Shown here in pieces: positions 37,446-45,694 of a stretch of DNA of 64,000 bases; position 1 is the stretch's first letter; every line of letters starts with the position of its first letter. The DNA comes from DASUAS01 sp963750045. GTDB lineage: Bacteria > Actinomycetota > Acidimicrobiia > IMCC26256 > DASPTH01. The DNA lies in contig CAVVPD010000004.1 in assembly GCA_963750045.1 (NCBI GenBank), positions 124,001 to 188,000 on the forward strand, read 5' to 3'. The position numbers and the translations under genes were made by a program. Below the pieces are notes generated by a model that saw only the letters and a program-made list of their open reading frames with translations, made no database searches and was not told the origin of the DNA.

Positions 37446-38111
37446 ATGAGGATCGGCGTGTTGGGGGGGACCGGACCGGCCGGGCGCGGGATCGCAGCCC
37501 GGCTGGCGAGCGTGGGTCACGAGGTGATCGTGGGTTCGCGCGACCGGGAGCGGGCCCAGGGCGTCGTGGACGAGCTCCGGGAGCACTGGGGCGAGCGGGT
37601 TGCCACGCTGTCCGCCGGCACCAACGACGACGCCGCCTCCGCCGAGCTCGTGGTGCTCGCCACCGTGTGGGACGCCGCGGTGTCCACCGCCGCGGCCCAC
37701 GCCGACCAGCTCGCGGGCAAGCCCGTGATCTCCATGGCGAACGGACTGGTGAAGGAGGGCAGGGAGTTCCGCCCGGTGCCGTCACCGGCCGGGTCGCTCG
37801 CCGCGGAGGTGCAGGAGGTCGCGCCCGGGGCGCTCGTGGTCGCGGCGTTCCACCTGATCCCCGCGGCCGCCCTCGCCGATCTCGACGAGACCCTCGGCAG
37901 CGACGTGCTCGTGGTGGGCGAGGACGCCGCGCGCGCCGTCGTGCTCGAGCTGGTCGACGGCATCCCCGCGCTCCGGGGCCTCGACGCGGGCTCGCTCGCC
38001 AACGCGCAGGGCCTGGAGGCGTTCTCGTCCGCCCTGCTGACGGTGAACCTCCGTCACAAGGGCGAAGCCACCCTTCGCCTCGAAGGGATCGGGCCGCGCC
38101 GCACACCATGA
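37446..38111 (+). CDS. NADPH-dependent F420 reductase-like protein
   Basis: A 221-residue Rossmann protein of the Fno/NADP-dependent oxidoreductase family, which passes hydride between NADPH and coenzyme F420. The N-terminus MRIGVLGGTGPAGRGIAARL is the nucleotide fold and VIVGSRDRERA holds the NADP-phosphate-binding Ser-Arg. ISMANGLV and the segment VVAAFHLIPA fit the family. It indicates an F420-using organism. The ATG at 38108 of the next gene overlaps its stop, so the two are coupled. The upstream frame to 37365 runs through the palindrome and is not used. Confidence 0.85.
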   Translation: MRIGVLGGTGPAGRGIAARLASVGHEVIVGSRDRERAQGVVDELREHWGERVATLSAGTNDDAASAELVVLATVWDAAVSTAAAHADQLAGKPVISMANGLVKEGREFRPVPSPAGSLAAEVQEVAPGALVVAAFHLIPAAALADLDETLGSDVLVVGEDAARAVVLELVDGIPALRGLDAGSLANAQGLEAFSSALLTVNLRHKGEATLRLEGIGPRRTP

Positions 38112-39283
38112 CCATCAGGATCTTCGACACCGCCCAACGCGCCGTCGTCCCGTTCGAGGTCGGACCGGTCGTCAGCATGTACGTCTGTGGCATCACGCCC
38201 TACGACTCCACGCACCTGGGGCATGCGGCGACCTACCTCACCTACGACCTCCTGATCCGACGGCTCGAGGAGCTCGGTCACGAGGTCCGCATGGTCCGCA
38301 ACGTCACCGACGTCGACGACTCGATCCTGCCGAAGGCCCGTGAGCTCGGTGTGCCCTACCTCGAGCTCGCCGAAGCCGAGCTGGCCCGCTTCCGTTCCGA
38401 CATGGAGGCGCTCGGCACCCGCCCGCCCATCGCCGAGCCGCGCGCCACCGAGTCGATCGACGGCATGATCCACATGGTCAACCAGCTCCTCGACGACGGC
38501 CACGCCTACCTCACCCACGGCACCGTCTATTTCGACGTGTCGACGTTCCCGCGCTTCGGCGAGTTGTCGCACTACTCGCGCGACGACATGGTCCGCCTGG
38601 CCCGCACGCGCGGCGGCGATCCGGACGACCCGCACCGGCGCGACCCGCTCGACTTCGTGCTCTGGCAGCAGTCGCTCCCCGACGAGCCCGCGTGGCGTGC
38701 CCCCTTCGGCGTGGGCCGGCCGGGGTGGCACGTCGAGTGCTCGGTGATGGCGATGCACGAGCTCGGGCCGACCATCGACCTGCACGGCGGTGGCACCGAC
38801 CTCATCTTCCCGCACCACGAGTGCGAGGTGGCCCAGAGCGAGAGCATCAGCGGCCGGCCGTTCGCGCGCCACTGGGTGCACTCGGCCATGGTCAGCTACG
38901 AGGGCGAGAAGATGTCGAAGTCGCTCGGCAACCTCGTGTTCGTCAGCGACCTGCTCAAGCGCGCCGATCCCCGCGCCATCCGCCTGGCCCTCCTGCGTCA
39001 CCACTACCGCGCCGGCTTCGAGTGGCACGACACCGATCTCGACGAAGGCACCGCGCTCCTGCACCGCCTCCTCGCCGCGGCCGACCGGCCCGACGGCGCC
39101 GACCCCCGCCCGTTCGCCGCGCGCGTCCGCACTGCCATCGACACCGATCTCGACGCCCCGCGCGCGCTCGAAGCGCTCGACGACCTCGCCAGCGCGATCC
39201 TCTCGGGGGGCAGCGACCCGAGCGCGCCCGCGACCCTCCGCGAGCTGGGCGCGCTGCTCGGGCTCGACCTCACAAAATCGTGA
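38108..39283 (+). CDS. mshC: MshC-like cysteine:GlcN-Ins ligase (cysteinyl-tRNA synthetase paralogue)
   Basis: A 391-residue class I synthetase-like enzyme. MshC joins cysteine to GlcN-inositol in mycothiol synthesis. Motifs: MYVCGITPYDSTHLGHAATY (the ITPYD and HIGH-type HLGHA are MshC-like; CysS usually has GPTVY), NVTDVDDSIL, PGWHVECSVMAMHELG, FPHHE and the KMSKS in GEKMSKSLGN. Zinc ligands Cys, Cys and His are in place. It ends at the catalytic part and lacks the long CysS anticodon domain. A true cysteinyl-tRNA synthetase is a possible alternative. It overlaps the F420 reductase gene. Confidence 0.82.
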   Translation: MTIRIFDTAQRAVVPFEVGPVVSMYVCGITPYDSTHLGHAATYLTYDLLIRRLEELGHEVRMVRNVTDVDDSILPKARELGVPYLELAEAELARFRSDMEALGTRPPIAEPRATESIDGMIHMVNQLLDDGHAYLTHGTVYFDVSTFPRFGELSHYSRDDMVRLARTRGGDPDDPHRRDPLDFVLWQQSLPDEPAWRAPFGVGRPGWHVECSVMAMHELGPTIDLHGGGTDLIFPHHECEVAQSESISGRPFARHWVHSAMVSYEGEKMSKSLGNLVFVSDLLKRADPRAIRLALLRHHYRAGFEWHDTDLDEGTALLHRLLAAADRPDGADPRPFAARVRTAIDTDLDAPRALEALDDLASAILSGGSDPSAPATLRELGALLGLDLTKS

Positions 39284-39332
39284 GTGGGGGGAACGCGGCG
39301 CAGGTACCCTGCGCCGCAGCGAACGAACCATC

Positions 39333-41333
39333 ATGACGACGATGCAGATCACGATCACGCTCCCCGACGGCAGTGCGCGCGAGTACGAGCCGGGCGTCAC
39401 CGCAGGCGAGGTCGCGGCGTCGATCGGGCGGGGCCTGGCCAAGGCCGCGCTCGCGGCGAAGGTCACGGCGAACGGCGACGCGGAGGCCGAGTGGTACGAC
39501 CTCTCACGCCCGATCGAGCACGACGCCGCGCTGTCCATCGTCACCCCCGACACGCCCGACGGGCGTGAGGTCCTGCGCCACTCGACCGCGCACGTGATGG
39601 CGCAGGCCGTCGCCGACCTCTTCCCCGGCGCGAAGTACGCCATCGGACCCGCCATCGACGACGGCTTCTACTACGACTTCGAGCTCCCGGGCGGCGCGCA
39701 CTTCTCCGACGACGACCTCGAGCGCATCGAGGCCCGGATGCGGGAGATCGTGAAGGCCGACGAGCCCTTCGTGCGCGAGGAGCTGACGCGCGAGGCCGCG
39801 ATCACGACGTTCGCCGACCAGCCCTACAAGATCGAGATCATCGAACGGGTCGATCCCGAGGATGCCGCGGAGATCGGCGACGCCAACGTCATCTCGGTGT
39901 ACCGGAATCCCCGCGACGGTGCGCCGGAGTTCGTCGACCTCTGCCGCGGCCCCCACGTGCCGTCGACCAAGCGCCTCGGTGCGTTCAAGCTCACGAAGGT
40001 CGCGGGCGCGTACTGGCGGGGCGACGAGAAGCGTCCGATGCTCCAGCGGATCTACGGCACCGCGTGGGAGTCGAACGCCGCGCTGGCGGAGCACCTGCAC
40101 CGGCTCGAGGAAGCGGAGAAGCGTGACCACCGCAAGCTGGGCGCCGAGCTCGACCTGTTCTCGTTCCCGGAGGAGATCGGTTCGGGCCTCGCGGTGTTCC
40201 ACCCGAAGGGCGGCACCATCCGCCGGGTGATGGAGGACTACTCGCGCCGTCGGCACGAGGAGGCCGGCTACGAGTTCGTCAACTCGCCGCACATCACGAA
40301 GTCCCACCTGTTCGAGATCTCGGGCCACCTCGACTGGTTCGCCGACGGGATGTACCCGCCCATGGAGCTCGACGGCGGTGCCGAGTACTACCTCAAGCCG
40401 ATGAACTGCCCGTTCCACATCCTCATCTACCGCAGCCGCATGCGCTCCTACCGCGAGCTGCCGCTGCGCCTGTTCGAGTTCGGCACGGTGTACCGCTACG
40501 AGAAGTCGGGCGTGGTCCACGGGCTCACCCGCGTGCGGGGCATGACCCAGGACGACGCGCACATCTTCTGCACGCGCGACCAGATCGTGCCCGAGATCAC
40601 GACCGCGCTCGAATTCGTCCTCGACGTGCTGCGCGACTACGGCCTCGACGACTTCTACCTGGAGCTGTCCACCAAGCCGCCGGGCAAGGCGGTGGGGAGC
40701 GACGCGGATTGGGAGGAGGCGACCGAAGCCCTGCGGACGGTCGCGGTCGCCAACGAGCACGAGCTCGTGATGGACGAAGGCGGCGGCGCGTTCTACGGCC
40801 CGAAGATCTCGGTGCAGGTGAAGGACGCCATCGGCCGCACCTGGCAGATGTCGACCATCCAGCTCGATCTCCAGCTGCCCCAACGCTTCGAGCTCGAGTA
40901 CGTGGGCGCCGACAACGAGCGCCACCGGCCGGTCATGATCCACCGCGCGCTGTTCGGCACGATCGAGCGCTTCTTCGCCATCCTCACCGAGCACTACGCC
41001 GGCGCGTTCCCGGCGTGGCTGGCGCCGGTGCAGGCGACGGTGCTGCCGGTCGCCGACCGTCACGACGACTACGCGCACCAACTGGTGCAACGGCTGAAGG
41101 ACCGCGGCCTGCGGGCCGAGATGATCGACGCGCACGCCGACTCGCTCGGCGCCCGCATCCGCCGGGCGAAGATGGAGAAGGTGCCCTACGTGGTGGTGGT
41201 CGGCGACGACGACGTCGAGCACGGCACCGTGGGCGTGAACCGGCGGGGGAGTGACGCCCCCGAGCGTGGTGTCACCGCCGACGACTTCGTGGCCCGCCTC
41301 GCCGGCGAGGTCGAGACGCGGGCGATCGCGTGA
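39333..41333 (+). CDS. thrS: Threonyl-tRNA synthetase
   Basis: Class II synthetase of 666 aa. A TGS domain (MQITITLPDGSAREYEPGVT) is followed by the editing domain with HSTAHVMAQAV, then the catalytic core: motif 2 region VYRYEKSGVVHGLTRVRGMT, zinc ligands in LKPMNCPFH, and motif 3 region RPVMIHRALFGTIERF. The anticodon-binding domain ends with HGTVGVNRRG. It is full length and unbroken. A -10-like TACCCT lies at 39305. The last codon overlaps the next gene's GTG. Confidence 0.95.
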   Translation: MTTMQITITLPDGSAREYEPGVTAGEVAASIGRGLAKAALAAKVTANGDAEAEWYDLSRPIEHDAALSIVTPDTPDGREVLRHSTAHVMAQAVADLFPGAKYAIGPAIDDGFYYDFELPGGAHFSDDDLERIEARMREIVKADEPFVREELTREAAITTFADQPYKIEIIERVDPEDAAEIGDANVISVYRNPRDGAPEFVDLCRGPHVPSTKRLGAFKLTKVAGAYWRGDEKRPMLQRIYGTAWESNAALAEHLHRLEEAEKRDHRKLGAELDLFSFPEEIGSGLAVFHPKGGTIRRVMEDYSRRRHEEAGYEFVNSPHITKSHLFEISGHLDWFADGMYPPMELDGGAEYYLKPMNCPFHILIYRSRMRSYRELPLRLFEFGTVYRYEKSGVVHGLTRVRGMTQDDAHIFCTRDQIVPEITTALEFVLDVLRDYGLDDFYLELSTKPPGKAVGSDADWEEATEALRTVAVANEHELVMDEGGGAFYGPKISVQVKDAIGRTWQMSTIQLDLQLPQRFELEYVGADNERHRPVMIHRALFGTIERFFAILTEHYAGAFPAWLAPVQATVLPVADRHDDYAHQLVQRLKDRGLRAEMIDAHADSLGARIRRAKMEKVPYVVVVGDDDVEHGTVGVNRRGSDAPERGVTADDFVARLAGEVETRAIA

Positions 41334-41845
41334 GCGTGAACGCGGGCCTCGATCGCCTGTGGGCCGGGTGGCGCGCCGTCTACCTCGAAAAGGTCACGAC
41401 CGAGCCGCCACCGTCCGGCGTTGACAACTGCCTGTTCGAGCGCCTCGCCGCCGAGCCCGACACCGACGCCCTCGTGCTCGCGCGCAACGAGCATGCGTTC
41501 GCGGTGATGAACGCATACCCCTACACGTCGGGACACCTGATGGTCGTGCCGCTGCGCCACGAAGCGACCCTCGCCGGTCTGTCGCGCGACGAGGCGGGCG
41601 CGGTGATGACGCTGGTGCAGGACGCCAACGTCGCGGTCACGGCCGCCTTCCGTCCCGACGGCATCAACGTGGGCGCCAACATCGGGCGCGCCGGCGGTGC
41701 CGGGGTGCCCGACCACGTGCACGTCCACGTGCTGCCCCGCTGGGCCGGCGACACCAACTTCATGACCACGGTGGCCGAGACCCGGGTGCTGCCCGAGAGC
41801 CTCGGCGTCAGCTACGAGCGGCTCGCCGCTCATTGGCCGGGCTGA
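41330..41845 (+). CDS. HIT family hydrolase
   Basis: A 171-residue HIT protein, a nucleotidyl hydrolase or transferase family. The His triad is in DHVHVHVLPRW; the upstream block YTSGHLMVVPLRHEATL is typical. The N-terminal arm with DNCLFERL resembles Ap4A-phosphorylase-type actinobacterial HIT proteins. The GTG overlaps the thrS stop, so it is probably co-transcribed. The substrate is not known. Confidence 0.88.
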   Translation: MSVNAGLDRLWAGWRAVYLEKVTTEPPPSGVDNCLFERLAAEPDTDALVLARNEHAFAVMNAYPYTSGHLMVVPLRHEATLAGLSRDEAGAVMTLVQDANVAVTAAFRPDGINVGANIGRAGGAGVPDHVHVHVLPRWAGDTNFMTTVAETRVLPESLGVSYERLAAHWPG

Positions 41846-41858
41846 GCGTGGCGGACGC

Positions 41859-41864
41859 TACCGT
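41859..41864 (+). promoter_or_regulatory. -10 element for the gene at 41872, leaderless arrangement
   Basis: TACCGT ends seven bases before the ATG at 41872. It lies after the HIT stop and matches the other leaderless cases. Confidence 0.4.
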
Positions 41865-41871
41865 TTCCTCG

Positions 41872-42435
41872 ATGCCCGACGACCTGGCGCCCGACGACGA
41901 CCCGCAGCCCGTCGAGTCGGAACACGACGGCGACGCGCTCCCCGAGGACCTCGACGTCACCGCCTACGTCGGGCCCTACCTGTTCCCGACCATGGAGCGG
42001 CGCCGGATCCCGGCGATCATGTACCTGGTCCTGGCCGTGCTCTGCCTGCTCGGGTGGTGGCAGTCGAGCAACGGCGGCCTCCTCGCCGCCGCGATCGTCC
42101 TCGTGCTCGTCGCGCTGTACCACTTCGTGTGCGCGTGGCCCCTCGAGGTCGACCAGACCGAAGCGCTGCTCATCGCCTCGCGGACGGTCGGGTTCCCGGT
42201 CGGCCACTCCAGCGCGCAGCTGGCCTGGCACGGCTTCCGGTCGCGACCGGTGTGGCGCATCCTGCTCTACAGCGCCGACGCGCCGCCGACGATGCGCGGC
42301 CTGGTACAGCTCGACGCGGTCGACGGCGCGGTGATGGGCGAGTACACGGAACCGAACCCCGAGGACTGGTCGAAGTACGGCCTCGAGGAAAGCGCCGGTC
42401 AGGGAGAGGCGTCGACGACGCGCTCGACAGAGTGA
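41872..42435 (+). CDS. Two-helix membrane protein of unknown function
   Basis: A 187-residue protein. A very acidic N-terminus (PDDLAPDDDPQPVESEHDGD) is followed by YLFPTMERRRIPAIMY and two membrane helices, about residues 46-62 (IMYLVLAVLCLLGWW) and 70-88 (LLAAAIVLVLVALYHFVCAW). A cytoplasmic domain of about 90 residues follows, ending acidic. It resembles small membrane proteins common beside thrS in this group, but I cannot name a family. The ATG at 41872 is favoured over 41833 by the -10 element. Confidence 0.6.
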   Translation: MPDDLAPDDDPQPVESEHDGDALPEDLDVTAYVGPYLFPTMERRRIPAIMYLVLAVLCLLGWWQSSNGGLLAAAIVLVLVALYHFVCAWPLEVDQTEALLIASRTVGFPVGHSSAQLAWHGFRSRPVWRILLYSADAPPTMRGLVQLDAVDGAVMGEYTEPNPEDWSKYGLEESAGQGEASTTRSTE

Positions 42436-42959
42436 CCCCGGGAAACGCTCTCTCGGTGTTCGGCAGTGAGGTGGGCCCCAGGAGCCCGGAGCGGTAGCTC
42501 CGCGCCGAGGCGCGGCGAAACCCGTTCGTGTTCCTGGGGCCCAGGCTCATGTTTAGCCGCGACGGGTCGGCCTCGCCGAATGACGAACGAGCCCGTCCCG
42601 CTACTTGACCGGCCGCTTCGGCCGGCGGCCCGCGTGCCCCTCGCGACGCTCCTGAGGCGAGGGAGGCGCGCCGCGGGTCACGGCCTCGCGTGAGGGCATC
42701 GCGGAACGCCTCGAACTTCGCTACGTCTCGAAGCGGGTCGCTGAGCGGCGCCATGTACGGAACGTACCCGAACGGCGAGCTATCCACAAGGTCATACACA
42801 GCCGGTGGGGATTACTTCCTTCGACGCGCTCCTCGGTGGAACGCCGGCTCGTCGCGCAGTTCACGTCGTCGTCCGGTGCTCCCGCCCTCCGGCCCGAGCC
42901 GCTATACCTGGGGGTCCAGGGTCGGGTGGCAGTGGTCGGAGATCGAGGTGGGTGGGGTC
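42436..42959. other. 524-bp gap with strong inverted repeats, no clear gene
   Basis: No convincing protein is seen on the plus strand. A minus-strand frame from an ATG at 42752-42754 gives MAPLSDPLRDVAKFEAFRDA, with TTGTGG and TACGTT 17 bp apart just upstream of it, so a small gene is possible but unproven. The stretch holds the inverted repeat at 42472-42543, a CCGGCC-GCTTC-GGCCGG hairpin at 42609-42625 and a CTATCCACA near-DnaA box at 42780. Confidence 0.5.
42472..42543. repeat. Structured inverted repeat, possible small RNA
   Basis: TGGGCCCCAGGA (42472-42483) pairs perfectly with TCCTGGGGCCCA (42532-42543). Inside, CGGAGC-GGTA-GCTCCG forms a hairpin and CCGCGC-CGAG-GCGCGG an alternative one sharing three bases with it. 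Together they make a compact branched fold of 72 bases. There is no T-run, so it is not an ordinary terminator. It lies 36 bp after the stop of the membrane protein gene. Confidence 0.5.
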
Positions 42960-43345
42960 GTGGGCACCAAGAAGAAGGTGAAGGAGCAGAAGCGGCTCGT
43001 CCGCGAGTTGCGGCGGGCGCGCAAGGACGCGCGCGGAAGGCGGACGCGCGGCTGCACGCAACAGCTCGAGAGTGCACCCGCATCGCGGAAGCGTGCGACC
43101 AGGCGTGTGCGCGTCTCGCGGCGGCCGCAATGGGGATGGACGAGGTCGTGCTCTCGGTCGGAGAGACGACCGCCGCGTTCTACACGGCAGCCGCGATCAG
43201 CGGCACGACCGGTGAGGAGACCGACGATCTCGTCCCCGTGCCGAGCGCCGATCCTCGGCTGGAACAGCTGCTCCTGGCACAGCGGCGGACCAACGAGCTC
43301 CTCGAGCTCGCGTTGGGAGTCGCCTTCGACGCCGGCTTGGAGTGA
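42960..43345 (+). CDS. Small basic coiled-coil hypothetical protein, frameshifted
   Basis: About 128 residues. The first frame from GTG 42960 starts VGTKKKVKEQKRLVRELRRA, a highly basic helix. A shift near 43030-43040 joins it to KADARLHATARECTRIAEAC, DQACARLAAAAMGMDEVVLS and VGETTAAFYTAAAI. The C-terminus ends RRTNELLELALGVAFDAGLE. The two halves make a continuous helical protein, so I treat it as one gene. A -10-like TATACC lies at 42903 and a Gly-rich gaggtgggtgggg site precedes the start. The function is unknown. Confidence 0.6.
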
Positions 43346-43392
43346 TGCGAACGGACCGGTCGGCGGCACCTCGCACCGGGTGACGGCCGAGC

Positions 43393-44399
43393 TCAGGACA
43401 GCTCCTTCCAGAAGTCCTTGGAGAGGAGCCGCTTCCAATTCGGTGCCGCGCGTGTCGCTCGAGCGACCGGCACGACCGCCGCGGGTTCGGCGGGTTCGGG
43501 GGGATCGATCTGCTCGTGCGATGTCTCCGTCGATTGCTTCGCCTCGAGCGCCCGTACCAGCTGGCGGAGGTCGTCGACGTTGGCGCGGAGGTCGTCGATT
43601 CTGGCGCGCTGTGTTTCGGCGAGGGTTTGCGCCTGGATGCTTCGCTCCCGCCAGATGACCGCCCGGCGGCGCCAGTCGTGCAGCTGAGCTTCGAGCGCCG
43701 CGATTTGATCGGCGTCGGTGTTATCGTCGGTGGGCACCGCCACCGGCACTGCGGGCGCGGGTTCGCCCGGAGGTGTCGCTTCGACGGAGGTGTCGCTTCG
43801 ACGGGAGGCGTGGGTTCGATCGGAGGCGCCGGTTCCACCTCGGAAGGCGGAGCGGTCGCCGTGTCCTCCGGCGCCGGCACCCCCTCGAGATGATCATCGA
43901 GCTCGATGGGGGATCCGGAGTCGCTCCCGTTGGGTGAGGGCGTCTCGGCGTTCGGCATCTCGTCGAGATCGTGTGACGTGGTGTCGGACCACGAGACGAT
44001 CTTGCCCCGCTCGATCTCGAAGACTCCGACGACCGGCACGCGGAGCTGGCTTCCGCCGATGGTCCAATGATCGGTTCGTTCGTTCACGACCACGCCATCG
44101 AAGGCGACTTGCGTGTGGACCTCGGAGTGAAACGCGCTCGCGGTGGCGCCGACCCAACCCATGAAGTCGCGCGCGGTCCGGCCGTCTTCATCTGATCGGC
44201 CCGTGGTCTCGTGGTACGTCGCATCGGGTTCGGTCAAGCTCATGGCACTCTCCAGGTCGAGCGACGCCAATGCCGCCAGGAAATCCGTGACCACCGCCAT
44301 GGCGTCCACGGGCGGCGCCCAGTGAACGGCGGTCTCCGCTTCCGCGTCGACACCGAGGGGTGCGTGGAGGTCTTTTGCCTCGCCTGGTCGCGCGGTCAC
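43393..44399 (-). CDS. SnoaL-like (NTF2-fold) domain fused to a coiled coil, frameshifted
   Basis: About 335 residues. The N-terminal SnoaL/NTF2-like domain has AMAVVTDFLAALASLDLESA, DATYHETTGR and FDGVVVNERTDHWTIGG, ending FEIERGKIVSWSDTT. An acidic, Pro-rich linker follows with PPxEAT-type repeats, then a coiled coil (DQIAALEAQLHDWRRRAVIW, ETQRARIDDLRANVDDLRQL) and a basic end, KRLLSKDFWKEL. The frame breaks near 43790, where one of two 18-bp repeat copies lacks a C (CCTCCGTCG against CCTCCCGTCG). The GTG overlaps the stop of the glycosyltransferase upstream. It may be a regulator or scaffold for that enzyme. Confidence 0.7.
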
Positions 44400-45473
44400 G
44401 GTGCCGATGCCCCACTCGCGCAGGCCGCCTTCGCCACGTGTTCGGCCCACTGTTCGGCGGAGTGACCCTGCTCCACTTCGGCCCGGAGGGCGGCCGCGAT
44501 GCTTTCGCTGCGGCTCGGCCACGCCGCCGACAGTCCGGCGATGCGTTCGGCGAGTTGCGTCGCGTTCCCGGCGGTGAAGGACAGGGGTACCGGGCTCGCC
44601 CGCTCGAGCATCGGTGCGACGGCGGCGCTCGCGGAGACGACGATCCGCCCGGCGGCCATGGCCTCGAGGGCCGACCGGCTCAGGTCGTTGCCGCAGCCTG
44701 CGTCGACGAGCACGTGAGCTTGGCGCACCATCTCGCCGACGCCGCGGGGGGTCAAGGCGTCGGCGACGCGTACGGAGTCGGTGAGCACCAGGTCGCTCAC
44801 GAGGCGCTCGAGCGCACGACGATGCTGCCATTCTGCGGCGTTCGTCGAGGGACCGACGATCAGGAGCCGAGCGTCGATTCCCTGACTGCGCCGCGATCGC
44901 CACCGTCCGGACGATCGCGGGCAGCCCCTTGCGCGGGGAGGTGCGCCCGACGGCGATCAGCCGCAGCGGTGGCCGCGCCGGGAAGCCCGATGCTCCCGTC
45001 GCGGCACCGAGGTCGATCCCGGCACCGACGCTGAACACGGGGCACCCGACGACGGGGGACGACGGGGCCGCGGCGACCAGCAGCGCATCCGCCCACCGGG
45101 CCGCCTCGGTCGCCGCGTGCGACGACGGTATCCACGGGCACCACCAGAGGAGCGGTACCCGCCGGTCGGGCATCACGGAGCGTGCTTGGAGGAGACACGC
45201 GTGGTCGTCGTCGACCACCACCAGCGCCGGACCGTCGGTTTCCGCCAGGACGCGCGCCAGGGGCGGGCCGATCCCGAGCGCACCGTGGCCCGCGGGTGGA
45301 GCATCGGGTGTGACGACCGGGGCGTCCAGGCCCGCGAGGTCACCGCGAGCGCTTCCTGCGACGACCACGACCCGGTCGAATCTGCCCGCGAGCGCCCGCA
45401 CGTGGGTGGTGGTGAAGCCACGAACCGGGCTCTCCGGGTCCAGCAGCGGTGTGACGAAGATCGCGGTGGTCAC
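44396..45473 (-). CDS. GT4-type glycosyltransferase-like protein, frameshifted
   Basis: About 359 residues. The N-terminal half (VTTAIFVTPLLDPESPVRGF, THVRALAGRFDRVVVVAG) and RLIAVGRTSPRKGLPAIVRT look like a GT4 glycosyltransferase with a Rossmann domain. A break near 44880 leads to DLVLTDSVRVADALTPRGVG, HVLVDAGCGNDLSRSALEAM and AAGRIVVSASAAVAPMLERA, where the ExxA-type acceptor region sits. The GTG at 45471-45473 has agagga eight bases upstream. Its stop overlaps the SnoaL gene start. It is divergent from the priming sugar transferase, so it probably belongs to the same pathway. Confidence 0.75.
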
Positions 45474-45694
45474 GAGCGAAGTCCTCTGGGGTTCATGGAC
45501 GCGGCGTTGCGTATTCACACCAGTGTTGCTGGTCAGCGCCGCTGACGCCTAATGAGAGGAGAAGGGGCCGCCATTCGCCGCCGAGCGATTTGACACCGAA
45601 CACGCTCCGCGGTGAAGGTAGCGCCGGGGTTCATTGCGACGCTGGGAGGCAGGGCGATGGGCGGACCGGGGCCGGGGCTCGGACTTCGAGCGCA

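Noticed and set aside
42472..42543. tRNA or rho-independent terminator
   Set aside because: There is no cloverleaf, anticodon arm or CCA context and no T-run after the stem.
42170..42754. Minus-strand gene starting MAPLSDPLRDV
   Set aside because: A promoter-like element precedes it, but the protein soon becomes low-complexity and then antisense to the membrane protein gene. Not enough support to list as a gene.
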